This document shows positions 7,384 to 15,262 of a stretch of DNA of 25,184 nucleotides, piece by piece. Location of the stretch: contig CAKSQL010000035.1 in the NCBI GenBank assembly GCA_934486735.1, forward strand, positions 1-25,184, read 5' to 3'. Position 1 is the stretch's first letter. Every line of letters begins with the position of its first letter. The translations under genes were made by a program, and so were the position numbers. The stretch comes from an uncultured Clostridia bacterium (GTDB lineage: Bacteria; Bacillota; Clostridia; UBA1381). The notes beneath the pieces are model-generated. The model saw nothing but the letters and a program-made list of their open reading frames with translations, had not been told where the DNA came from and made no database searches.

Positions 7384-7970
7384 ATGTTTCCGAACAGAGA
7401 TACAGCAATAAAGGAATTGGAAATTGCAAGTGAAAAGAATTCCGGATCATGGACGGAACATTCATATAATGCGGCAAAGGCGGCGGAAAGAATAGCCGAG
7501 CGCTGCAAAATGGACAACGAGAAAGCGTTTGTGCTCGGACTTTTGCACGATATAGGCAGACGGACGGGTATAGCGGCGGTCAGACATATTATCGATGGAT
7601 ATGACTATGCGATGTCAAAGGGTTGGGACGATGCGGCGCGTGTGTGCCTGACGTATTCGAGGATATCGATGCAGACATCGGAAAAAAGGATATCACGCAT
7701 GAGCAGTATGAGTTTATAAAGGACTATTTGAATAAGCTTGAATACGATGATTATGATAAGCTGATAATTCTATGCGATTCATTGGCAGACGCGAACGGTT
7801 TTTGCATTTTGGAAAAACGATTTGTCGATACAACAAGACGCTACGGCGTTTTTCCGTTCACGATTGACAGATGGAATAATACTGTTGCGTATAAGGAATA
7901 TTTTGATAAATTGGCAGGGGAATCGGTCTATAGGTTTTTGCCGAGTATTGAAAATTGTATATATGTGTAG
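7384..7970 (+). pseudogene. HD-domain phosphohydrolase-like gene broken by a frameshift
   Basis: The first part has the HD-family pattern EHSYNAAKAAERIAE, then FVLGLLHDIGRR with the metal-binding His-Asp pair, and RHIIDGYDYAMSKGW. That frame then runs into unrelated codons and stops at 7717-7719. The rest continues in another frame: FEDIDADIGKKD, DYDKLIILCDSLADANGFCILEKRFVDTTRRYGV, ending at 7970. The break lies at about 7655-7665, where the DNA reads TATTCGAG. If TTCG was once duplicated there, restoring it would rejoin the frames, so a 4-base slippage loss is a simple explanation. ATG 7384 is preferred over ATG 7375, which abuts the Shine-Dalgarno. The substrate is unknown. A sequencing error is possible but a 4-base one is less usual. 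Confidence 0.75.
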
Positions 7971-8091
7971 GTGGGTGCTGAATCAGTATCCGCTTTTTAT
8001 ATTTGAGCGAAAATCCAATTTATAAGTGTATAAATTTTTGTTAATTATCATTTTGTATATGACTTATTTTAACAATTTATGATAATAACGG

Positions 8092-8120
8092 TTTACAAAA
8101 TCTAATTTTTGTGATATACT
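8092..8120 (+). promoter_or_regulatory. Promoter for the secreted hydrolase gene
   Basis: TTTACA at 8092-8097, a 17-base spacer and TATACT at 8115-8120, within the AT-rich 239-base gap 7971-8209. The leader downstream contains the inverted repeat CAGCCAA (8128-8134) and TTGGCTG (8165-8171), which may fold ahead of the start. A GGAGGG ribosome binding site precedes ATG 8210. Nothing else was seen in the gap. Confidence 0.7.
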
Positions 8121-8209
8121 GGCATTGCAGCCAATATTTATATGGGTTTTGTTTGACTTGTATTTTGGCTGTAAAGAAGAAATATTTATTAAGACGCGGA
8201 GGGTAAAAA

Positions 8210-10891
8210 ATGAATACAAAGATTAAAAGGTTTATGTCGGGAATATTGATATTGGTTATAATATTTTCCTATGTATCAGTTATGGCGAGAACTAATGCAA
8301 CGCCGAATTACAGCAGTGCCGTTTCGAGTTACAGTGAACTGGAATCAAGGCTTAATTCGCTGATAAGCAAATATAATAACACATATTGGACATCTAACGG
8401 AGGAGCGTCAAATTCATCCGGAGACAGCTCATTGTACTACTATGGAATACAATGCAACGGATTTGCAAAATTGATTTTTAATGACTTATTCCATTGCGGC
8501 AGTATAGGAACAACCGGAGGAATATATTATGTAAGTAATCCCAACGGCGCAGCAGAGATTGCACGAGATACTTCCGTAACGGCGGATGATGCCAAAAAAA
8601 TATTAAGCAGCGGAAGCAAAGGGGATTTTATTCAGGTAAAAAGGAGAACGAGCGGCGGTCCTCACTCTATGATTTTAGCAGGAAAAGATGAAAACGGTGT
8701 ATGGATTTTTGACTGCAATTCAGATAGGAAATGCGGAGTGAAGTACCAGTATCAAAGCTGGGCAACATTTGCAAATAAAAATATTGCAATGTCGTTGTAT
8801 CATGCCACTAATTATCCGCAGGGCGGCGGAAATACTTATCTTGATATAGGAACGAATTTCTATGCAAATATTATACAGCGCGATAATTGGGCTACAGTCA
8901 TAAATAACAATGGCAGCGTAGAAATAGGAACCGAAAACGGATATGCAAATGAATTGTGGTGGTTTGAACGCCAGGATGACGGAACGTATTATATACAATC
9001 AATGGAAGATAATCGTTATCTTGATGTAGACAATGCTAAAACGGATAACGGAACAATAATCAAAGTATGGGAGTATTCAGGCTCAAACGCTCAAAAATGG
9101 TATGTGAAAAACGGTGACCATGGTTTCGTAATATATCCCAAAAATGCCTTAAATTCATGTTTGGATTGCACCAATGCAAGTACAAGCGTAGGTACAAAAA
9201 TACAGCTTTGGGAACAGAACGGTACAGCAGCACAGGGATTTAGTATCTATAAGCAAGGATATTTCAGATTTTGCGATTTGGGAGACACATTTTACGCGCC
9301 GATTCTCAATACAGATTCATGGAAACCGTTATTAAATTCGGGTCGTAATCTTGTTTTGGGTGCGAATGATACAAATAATTCGGATGTTTTATGGCAGTTT
9401 AAACATAATCCGGACGGTACATATACAATTTCTTCATGCCTGGACGGTTCTTGTATCGATGTTTTGAATGAGGGGTCAACAGCAGGAACCTCTGTGGGAT
9501 TGTGCACTCCAAATGGTTGTAATGCACAGCGTTGGTATATAGGAATGTATGAGAATGGCTGGGTGCTGAAACCAAAATGTGCTCCCGATTGTGTTCTGGA
9601 TCTGATTGACAATAATACTTCTCCCGGAACAAAGTTCCAGCTGCATCCGCAAAATAATACAGGTGCGCAGAAATTTTCGATATATCGCGGTGATGAATGT
9701 AAATTAATAGGACCTGCCTTAAATGTCAGTGTGGGAAATTCAGCATCAAAAACAAAATTCACCTGGGGTGATGTATATGGCGAGTCGAAATACGATGTAA
9801 AGATATGGAAAAACAAACTATACGAGGGTGACGCATATCACATTGAATGGGGTACAAATTCCGGATATGAAATTAATTTACCGGCAGGCACGTACCAGGC
9901 ATATGTGGACGCGAGCAACTATTTTGAATGCAAAATGAGCAATGTCATTACTTTTACAGTGAGCGATGCCGTTTACAATGTCAATTTTAATGCAAATGGG
10001 GGCAGCACGCCCACATCAAGCAAAAGGGTAACGTACAATTCGACATACGGCGACCTGCCGACTCCGAGCCGTTCGGGTTACAGATTCCTCGGCTGGTATA
10101 CATCAGCAAGCGGCGGAAGCAGGATTGAGAGCGGAACGACTTTTGCAATAACTTGGGATCAGACCTTGTATGCGCATTGGTCTGCAAACAGCTACAATGT
10201 CGTATTCAATGCAAATGGGGGCAGCACACCCACATCAAACAAAAATGTAACGTATAATTCAACGTACGGCGACCTGCCGACTCCGAGCCGTTCGGGTTAC
10301 AGATTCCTCGGCTGGTACACATCAGCAAACGGCGGAAGCAGGATTGAGAGCGGAACAACGGTTTACATAACGTCAAATCAAACTTTGTATGCACAATGGG
10401 AAAGAACTGCGTATACAATATCATATAATACCAACGGCGGAAGCGGCGTATTTGAATCGCAAACAGCGGATTTGGGCAATGGCATAACAATACCCGAATC
10501 GGTTCCTGAAAAGGACGGATATAAGTTTTTGGGATGGGCAAAAGCCGCCGATGCGGCATATGCTGAATACAGATCGGGAGAGCAAATTGCAGCATCCGGC
10601 GATATGACACTGTATGCCGTGTGGAAAATCATACCGTACACGCAAACTGAAATAGTTAATTACGGCAGTTATAAAATAGGGACAATTCAGCTTAATTATG
10701 TCACAGCACCGGCAAAAATCATTATTGCAAAGTATAAAGGAAATGTGTTTGTCGGAGCTGAGGAGAGAGATTATAAAAACAGTACCGAAACATTTGCGGT
10801 TATAGGCGATGTCGATACAGTTAAAATTATGGTTTGGGAGGACATGGACGGAATGACGCCTGTCACATCCTCGGAAGTGAAAAATTTCTGA
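8210..10891 (+). CDS. Secreted modular protein: cysteine hydrolase, ricin-B-like and InlB-type repeats
   Basis: An 893-aa exported protein. Residues 1-26 form a signal peptide (MNTKIKRF, then a hydrophobic core, cleavage near VMA). Residues about 40-195 look like an NlpC/P60- or CHAP-type cysteine hydrolase, with Cys 82 in QCNGFAK, His 152 in GGPHSMILAG and a polar FDCNSD near 168-172 as the likely triad. Residues about 205-350 and 352-500 are two related ricin-B-lectin-like modules (WWFERQDDGTYYI and WQFKHNPDGTYTI; NAQKWY and NAQRWY). A beta-sandwich-like stretch covers about 500-595. Three Listeria-Bacteroides (InlB B-type) repeats follow at about 597-808, each with a FLGW motif, then an uncharacterised C-terminal domain. 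No LPxTG, SLH or membrane anchor is visible. A role in peptidoglycan or glycan hydrolysis is inferred; the substrate is unknown. Confidence 0.85.
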   Translation: MNTKIKRFMSGILILVIIFSYVSVMARTNATPNYSSAVSSYSELESRLNSLISKYNNTYWTSNGGASNSSGDSSLYYYGIQCNGFAKLIFNDLFHCGSIGTTGGIYYVSNPNGAAEIARDTSVTADDAKKILSSGSKGDFIQVKRRTSGGPHSMILAGKDENGVWIFDCNSDRKCGVKYQYQSWATFANKNIAMSLYHATNYPQGGGNTYLDIGTNFYANIIQRDNWATVINNNGSVEIGTENGYANELWWFERQDDGTYYIQSMEDNRYLDVDNAKTDNGTIIKVWEYSGSNAQKWYVKNGDHGFVIYPKNALNSCLDCTNASTSVGTKIQLWEQNGTAAQGFSIYKQGYFRFCDLGDTFYAPILNTDSWKPLLNSGRNLVLGANDTNNSDVLWQFKHNPDGTYTISSCLDGSCIDVLNEGSTAGTSVGLCTPNGCNAQRWYIGMYENGWVLKPKCAPDCVLDLIDNNTSPGTKFQLHPQNNTGAQKFSIYRGDECKLIGPALNVSVGNSASKTKFTWGDVYGESKYDVKIWKNKLYEGDAYHIEWGTNSGYEINLPAGTYQAYVDASNYFECKMSNVITFTVSDAVYNVNFNANGGSTPTSSKRVTYNSTYGDLPTPSRSGYRFLGWYTSASGGSRIESGTTFAITWDQTLYAHWSANSYNVVFNANGGSTPTSNKNVTYNSTYGDLPTPSRSGYRFLGWYTSANGGSRIESGTTVYITSNQTLYAQWERTAYTISYNTNGGSGVFESQTADLGNGITIPESVPEKDGYKFLGWAKAADAAYAEYRSGEQIAASGDMTLYAVWKIIPYTQTEIVNYGSYKIGTIQLNYVTAPAKIIIAKYKGNVFVGAEERDYKNSTETFAVIGDVDTVKIMVWEDMDGMTPVTSSEVKNF
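9972..10396 (+). repeat. Tandem DNA repeat encoding two near-identical InlB-type repeats
   Basis: A 219-base (73-codon) unit occurs twice, with matching stretches starting at 9989 and 10208. The copies are nearly identical at the DNA level through the GDLPTPSRSGYRFLGWYTSA coding part, which indicates recent duplication or gene conversion. The third protein repeat (from about 10410) has diverged. Confidence 0.85.
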
Positions 10892-10921
10892 GAAATAAAG
10901 ATGTCATGTTAAGGCAATTCG

Positions 10922-10959
10922 AAAATGACTCAGTTCTGTTAAAAGAATTGAGTCATTTT
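10922..10959 (+). terminator. Terminator after the secreted protein gene
   Basis: A 16-bp stem with one G-U pair (10922-10937 with 10944-10959), loop GTTAAA, followed by further T residues. It lies 31 bases past the stop of the 893-aa gene. Confidence 0.85.
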
Positions 10960-10982
10960 TGTTGTCCGAAAGTAAAAAAAGA

Positions 10983-11024
10983 CAAACAAAGACGGCATAA
11001 ATTTCTTCATGCCGTCTTTGTTTG
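10983..11024 (-). terminator. Terminator of the serC-serA operon
   Basis: A perfect 16-bp stem (10983-10998 with 11009-11024) and a 10-base loop. Read on the minus strand it is followed by TCTTTTTTT, a typical U-tract. It starts 12 bases past the serA stop and sits back-to-back with the plus-strand terminator at 10922-10959. Confidence 0.88.
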
Positions 11025-11036
11025 AAAAATAGATAA

Positions 11037-12200
11037 TTAATAGATGGCTCTGACTTTCCAAATACCTTCAACCGAGCTGATCTTTTCAATTAATTCGTCG
11101 GTAATTGCAGAGTCCGTGTTAATAATGGTATATGCGCAATCCTTTTTGCTTTTGTTTATCATATCCGATATGTTCGCACCCACAGCGGAAAAGATTTGTG
11201 TGAGCTGAGCAATCATATTCGGAATATTTTTATGCACAACTGTAATTCTTCCCTTGCCGCCAAGCGGAAGTTCACAATTGGGGAAGTTGACAGAATTTAA
11301 TATATTTCCGTTTTCCAGGAAGTCGGCAATTTCCTGGGCTGCCATAACAGCGCAGTTATCCTCCGATTCAACCGTCGATGCACCGAGGTGGGGAATTGCG
11401 ATAATTCCTTCTTGGTTTACGGTTTCGGCACAGGGGAAGTCGACAACGTAGCTTGCAACCTTGCCCGATGCGATAGCCGCTTTGATATCGTCGTTATTGA
11501 CAAGCTCGCCTCTTGAGAAGTTCAAAATTCTCACGCCGTCTTTCATCATTGCAAATGCATCTTTGTTCAGCATATGCTTTGTGCCGTCATTTAAAGGAAC
11601 ATGGACGGTGATATAATCAGCTTCTTTAAATATCTGATCCATGTTTTTCGCTTTTGTTATATGGCTTGACAGTCTCCAAGCGGCGTCAACCGACAGATAC
11701 GGATCAAAGCCTATTACATTCATGCCGAGGTGTCTTGCAGTATTGGCAACCAAAACACCGATGGCGCCGAGTCCGATAACTCCGAGTGTTTTGCCTTGAA
11801 TTTCCTGACCTGCAAACTGTGATTTGCCCTTTTCGACCTGCTTTGCGACATCATCGCCGGTGAGCGTTCCTGCCCACTCGATACCCTTTGTGATCTTTCT
11901 TGACGAAAGCAGAAGTCCGGTGATTACCAGTTCTTTAACCGCGTTTGCGTTTGCGCCCGGGGTGTTGAACACAACAATTCCCTTTTCGCTGCATTTGTCG
12001 ATGGGGATATTGTTTGTGCCGGCACCGGCTCTTGCAACCGCCTTCAGGTTCTCCGGCAGTTCCATATCGTGCATGACAAAACTTCTGAGGATTATTCCGT
12101 CAACATTTGCTGAGGCATCGTCGGTGATTGAATACTTTGCACTGTCAAGCTGTTCAAGACCGCATGCCGCAATTTTATTCAATGTTAAAATATCAAACAT
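11037..12200 (-). CDS. serA: D-3-phosphoglycerate dehydrogenase (SerA)
   Basis: Oxidises 3-phosphoglycerate to 3-phosphohydroxypyruvate, the first step of serine synthesis. The 387-aa product has the D-isomer 2-hydroxyacid dehydrogenase layout: substrate-binding RAGAGTNNIP near 57-66, Rossmann motif GLGAIG near 142-147, active-site Arg in NFSRGELV and catalytic His in IPHLGAST. A C-terminal ACT domain (VHKNIPNMIAQLTQIFSA to the end) suggests allosteric control, often by serine. It is the shorter ACT-only form without the intervening domain of longer SerA proteins. Seventeen bases separate it from serC upstream, with an AAAGGACT Shine-Dalgarno. The serC neighbour makes SerA more likely than another hydroxyacid dehydrogenase. 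Confidence 0.93.
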   Translation of the reverse strand: MFDILTLNKIAACGLEQLDSAKYSITDDASANVDGIILRSFVMHDMELPENLKAVARAGAGTNNIPIDKCSEKGIVVFNTPGANANAVKELVITGLLLSSRKITKGIEWAGTLTGDDVAKQVEKGKSQFAGQEIQGKTLGVIGLGAIGVLVANTARHLGMNVIGFDPYLSVDAAWRLSSHITKAKNMDQIFKEADYITVHVPLNDGTKHMLNKDAFAMMKDGVRILNFSRGELVNNDDIKAAIASGKVASYVVDFPCAETVNQEGIIAIPHLGASTVESEDNCAVMAAQEIADFLENGNILNSVNFPNCELPLGGKGRITVVHKNIPNMIAQLTQIFSAVGANISDMINKSKKDCAYTIINTDSAITDELIEKISSVEGIWKVRAIY

Positions 12201-12217
12201 AATTATTTCAGTCCTTT

Positions 12218-13297
12218 TTAGTTATTTTCAGCTTCGAATTTCTTCATAAACTCAACGAGTTTTTCCACACCCTCAACCGGCATAGCGTTGTAAATGCTTG
12301 CGCGCATTCCGCCGACGGTTCTGTGACCTTTGAGATTTACAAAGCCGGCTTCCTTTGCTTCTTTTACAAACTTCGCGTCAAGCTCTTCGTTGCCTGTCAC
12401 GAAAGGAATATTCATAAGTGAACGATCCTCCGGAACAACTGTTCCCTTGAACAACTCCGACGAATCAAGGAAATCGTAAAGAATTTTTGCTTTTTTCTCA
12501 TTTATTTTCTGAAGTGCGGCAACTCCGCCCTTTTCCTTTATCCACTCAAGAACAAGCTTCAATACATAAATGCCGTACGTAGGCGGAGTATTGTAAAGCG
12601 ATGCGTTATCGGCATGAATCTGATAATTGAACATTGTCGGAGTAATATCCATCTGATTTCCGATTAAGTCGTCGCGCACGATAACGAGTGTAACGCCTGC
12701 CGGACCGAGGTTCTTCTGAGCGCCTGCAAAAAGCAGACCGAACTTCGAAACATCAATTTCTTCCGACATAACCATTGACGAGATATCGGCAACCAAAGGC
12801 ACATCGCCTGTGTCGGGCAGTGTGTTGAACTTTGTTCCGTAGATTGTGTTGTTCATGCAGATGTAGAAATAGTCGGCATCCTTTGAGAATGTCGATTTGT
12901 CAAGCTTAGGAATGTATGAAAAAGTCTTGTCTGCAGAGGATGCAACTTTGTTTACGGTTATGTATCTTTCAGCCTCGGCAGCAGCTTTCTTTGCCCACTG
13001 ACCGGTGATTACGATATCGCATTTTTTGTTTTTGTTTCCCAGATTCATAGGAATCATTGTAAATTGGCTCGAACCGCCGCCCTGCAGGAAAAGTACCTTA
13101 TAGTTATCGGGCACGTGCATAAGCTCTCTTACAAGCGCCTCTGCGCCTTTTATGATTTCGTCATAGTCCTTTGAACGATGACTCATTTCCATAACCGACA
13201 TGCCGCTTGTGCCGTACTCAACCATTTCTGCCTGCGCTTTTTTAAGCACTTCCTCGGGCAGCATTGACGGACCTGCGGAAAAATTATATACTCTCAT
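12218..13297 (-). CDS. serC: Phosphoserine aminotransferase (SerC)
   Basis: PLP-dependent class V aminotransferase converting phosphohydroxypyruvate and glutamate to phosphoserine and 2-oxoglutarate. The 359-aa length is normal. The N-terminus YNFSAGPSMLP and the stretch EMSHRSKDY are SerC hallmarks. The cofactor Lys lies in AGAQKNLGPAG, and HRTVGGMRAS near the C-terminus matches the substrate-binding Arg region. GGGAGG lies upstream of the ATG on the minus strand. It is the first gene of the serC-serA operon, with its own promoter at 13399-13427. No serB is visible in the window. Confidence 0.95.
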   Translation of the reverse strand: MRVYNFSAGPSMLPEEVLKKAQAEMVEYGTSGMSVMEMSHRSKDYDEIIKGAEALVRELMHVPDNYKVLFLQGGGSSQFTMIPMNLGNKNKKCDIVITGQWAKKAAAEAERYITVNKVASSADKTFSYIPKLDKSTFSKDADYFYICMNNTIYGTKFNTLPDTGDVPLVADISSMVMSEEIDVSKFGLLFAGAQKNLGPAGVTLVIVRDDLIGNQMDITPTMFNYQIHADNASLYNTPPTYGIYVLKLVLEWIKEKGGVAALQKINEKKAKILYDFLDSSELFKGTVVPEDRSLMNIPFVTGNEELDAKFVKEAKEAGFVNLKGHRTVGGMRASIYNAMPVEGVEKLVEFMKKFEAENN

Positions 13298-13398
13298 TGT
13301 TACAACCTCCCATTTTCCTCGAAACTGCGGAAGAATTACTTCGAAAGCATTTCTTGGAATCAGATAATTAGTTTTGCAAAATAAACTGCATTACATAT

Positions 13399-13427
13399 AT
13401 TATATAACATTTTTTCCGATTAGTCAA
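13399..13427 (-). promoter_or_regulatory. Promoter for serC-serA
   Basis: On the minus strand: TTGACT (13427-13422), a 17-base spacer and TATAAT (13404-13399). The leader to the serC start is about 90 bases. I found no T-box or other recognisable riboswitch in it. The rest of the 13298-13527 gap is AT-rich; no clear terminator for the upstream gene at 13528 was found. Confidence 0.8.
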
Positions 13428-13527
13428 TACATCTTTGTTATTTATTTAACTATTTTTGCTTTTTTTATTCCTCAGCGCTGTCATAATATGCTGAATTGCT
13501 TAAAATAAGCCGTAATTTAAAAAATAT

Positions 13528-14190
13528 TTAAGATTTATTTTTTCGGAATTGGCATGTGGAGTTCATCCGACATGTGTCGCAGGCGGTTTTGGAGCAGCCG
13601 CCGACAGGCGTTTTTGAAAGTCCTATCACCGCGGTTACGGATTTCCTGGGGAACATTAAAAATTGTTCATTGCAGGTGAGACCGATTTGTCTTTGTGCAT
13701 TCAGCGCGCGCAAAAACTCCGGCTGGAGTGAGAGCGGCAGGTCGCCGTAGCCGGGACTGAAGCGCGATGTGGGAAAAAGACCGCGTTCGGTAAGTCTTTC
13801 GGCGATTGAGCCGCACACAAGGTCGCAGTAGCTTTCTATCAAGGACGAGCCGCAGCAGTCCATTATAATTGCGCGTGTGAGGTCCTGTGCCTCGTAAATT
13901 CGTATGCGGCGCTCTATGTCCGCGCCTATGCTTGCCGCAAACAAAATCACACTCTCGCAGCCTTTGAGATGTTCGGCGATATCGCTGCCGCAAAGGAGCA
14001 TGCCGCAGTTGTCGACGCGGATTCCGTCCGCCGAACGCGATATCGGCGATTCGACTGCACAATAGCGCGGAGTGACCGCTTTTTCCGCTTCCGCCGAGGT
14101 TTTATCTATCATTTCCGAAATTGTATCCGATATTTCCTGACCGTTATAGCCGAGATAGCGGAGGACTTCGTTTTTGTCGCAGACTACCAT
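13528..14190 (-). CDS. Cobalamin-dependent methionine synthase activation-domain protein
   Basis: A 220-aa protein resembling the reactivation domain of B12-dependent methionine synthase (MetH C-terminus), encoded as a stand-alone gene. That domain binds S-adenosylmethionine for reductive methylation of oxidised cobalamin. The key stretch is RFSPGYGDLPLSLQPEFL near residues 143-160, followed by FPRKSVTAVIGLSKTP. The C-terminus ends in a Cys cluster (CSKTACDTCRMNSTCQFR) that looks metal- or Fe-S-binding, as in other stand-alone versions. It overlaps metF by seven bases (ATGGTAG), so the two are probably co-translated. MetF makes the 5-methyl-THF that MetH consumes, which supports this role. 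The MetH catalytic modules are not in the window. Confidence 0.85.
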   Translation of the reverse strand: MVVCDKNEVLRYLGYNGQEISDTISEMIDKTSAEAEKAVTPRYCAVESPISRSADGIRVDNCGMLLCGSDIAEHLKGCESVILFAASIGADIERRIRIYEAQDLTRAIIMDCCGSSLIESYCDLVCGSIAERLTERGLFPTSRFSPGYGDLPLSLQPEFLRALNAQRQIGLTCNEQFLMFPRKSVTAVIGLSKTPVGGCSKTACDTCRMNSTCQFRKNKS

Positions 14191-15044
14191 GTCTTTATCC
14201 TTTCAAGATTCTTGCGCGCAATTTCCGGGCGGTTCATGGTATACAGGTGAACGCCGTCCACCTTGTGCGCAATGAGGTCGTTTATCTGAGCGGCGGAGTA
14301 TTCGATCGCCGCTTTTTCCAGGTCCTCGGGACTGTGCTCGTACTTTCTCAAAATTCTTATAATCGCCGCAGGGAGCGACGCGCCGCACATAAATATCATT
14401 TTTTCTATCTGACTTTTGGAGATTATCGGCATAATCCCGGCGGAAATGGGGATTCGCAGGTTGTACGCAAGTGTTTTGTCGTAAAATTCGTAAAAGCAGC
14501 GGTTGTCGAAAAACAGCTGAGTAATGAAAAATTCCGCACCTGCATCAGCCTTTTCTTTCAGATAGCGTACATTTTGCTCCATTGTTTCGCAGTCGATATG
14601 ACCCTCGGGATAGGCGGTCGCACCAACGCATAGGGAGGGGTGATTGTGCTTTATTTCGGCGATAAGTTCCTTTGCATAGTGCAGCTCCGGCTCACCCGAA
14701 AAGTCCTCCGGAATATCGCCGCGCAGGGCAAGAATGTTCTCTATTCCGGCTTCTTCCGCTTTTTTGAGGATATCGGAAATTTCGCTTCGGCGCGAGTTTA
14801 TGCATGTGAGATGCGCAACGCTCTCGATTCCGTATTTGTGTTTTATCGCTGAGGCAATTTCGAATGTTTTGCCGCTGTTTTTGCTGCCGCCCGCGCTGTA
14901 GGTGACGCTGATAAAGTCCGGCGAAAGCTCGCTCAGTTCGGAAAGAGCGCCGTATATCGAGGATATGTCGGGGTCTTTTTTGGGCGGAAATATTTCAAAT
15001 GATATCACTGTTTTTTTGTTTTTGTATATTTCTTTTATCTTCAT
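14184..15044 (-). CDS. metF: 5,10-methylenetetrahydrofolate reductase (MetF)
   Basis: FAD-dependent reductase making 5-methyl-THF from 5,10-methylene-THF for methionine synthesis. The 286-aa product begins with ISFEIFPPKK, has the family DFISVTYSAGGS, LALRGDIP, VGATAYPEGH (the CVA-YPE-H region) and FFITQLFFD, and ends at ARKNLERIKTW. ATG 15044 (MKIKEIYKNKK) is preferred over the in-frame start 66 bases upstream, because those codons are low-complexity and homologues begin here; the AGAAAGG is about 13 bases away, somewhat far. It is the first gene of a two-gene operon with the activation-domain gene and has its own promoter at 15131-15159. Confidence 0.93.
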   Translation of the reverse strand: MKIKEIYKNKKTVISFEIFPPKKDPDISSIYGALSELSELSPDFISVTYSAGGSKNSGKTFEIASAIKHKYGIESVAHLTCINSRRSEISDILKKAEEAGIENILALRGDIPEDFSGEPELHYAKELIAEIKHNHPSLCVGATAYPEGHIDCETMEQNVRYLKEKADAGAEFFITQLFFDNRCFYEFYDKTLAYNLRIPISAGIMPIISKSQIEKMIFMCGASLPAAIIRILRKYEHSPEDLEKAAIEYSAAQINDLIAHKVDGVHLYTMNRPEIARKNLERIKTW

Positions 15045-15130
15045 AATATTTAAAATGCCTTTCTTTTTTTTATTTGCATAAAAATGCTGCATTGATCTCG
15101 TTCCCTGCACGCAGGAGATTTTTTACTATA

Positions 15131-15159
15131 ATTATATATCAAATTTCGGGATATTTCAA
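15131..15159 (-). promoter_or_regulatory. Promoter for metF
   Basis: On the minus strand: TTGAAA (15159-15154), a 17-base spacer and TATAAT (15136-15131). The roughly 80-base leader holds small hairpins (for example CTGC-GT-GCAG), but I see no S-box or cobalamin riboswitch signature. Confidence 0.75.
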
Positions 15160-15198
15160 TAAATAATCTCAAAAAAACAAAATATAAATATATTTGTG

Positions 15199-15227
15199 TG
15201 TACATTCAGCGGATTTTGTGGTATAAT
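15199..15227 (+). promoter_or_regulatory. Promoter for rqcH, divergent from metF
   Basis: TGTACA at 15199-15204 (4 of 6 to consensus), a 17-base spacer and a perfect TATAAT at 15222-15227. GGGAGG follows nine bases before ATG 15263. Confidence 0.6.
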
Positions 15228-15262
15228 TATAGGTAATTACTGAAAATGGGAGGTCGGAGTGA

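Noticed and set aside
13298..13398. T-box or other riboswitch in the serC leader
   Set aside because: No T-box motif or antiterminator/terminator pair is visible, and the leader is only about 90 bases long.
15045..15130. S-box (SAM) or cobalamin riboswitch before metF
   Set aside because: The leader is too short, at about 80 bases, and carries no characteristic conserved boxes.
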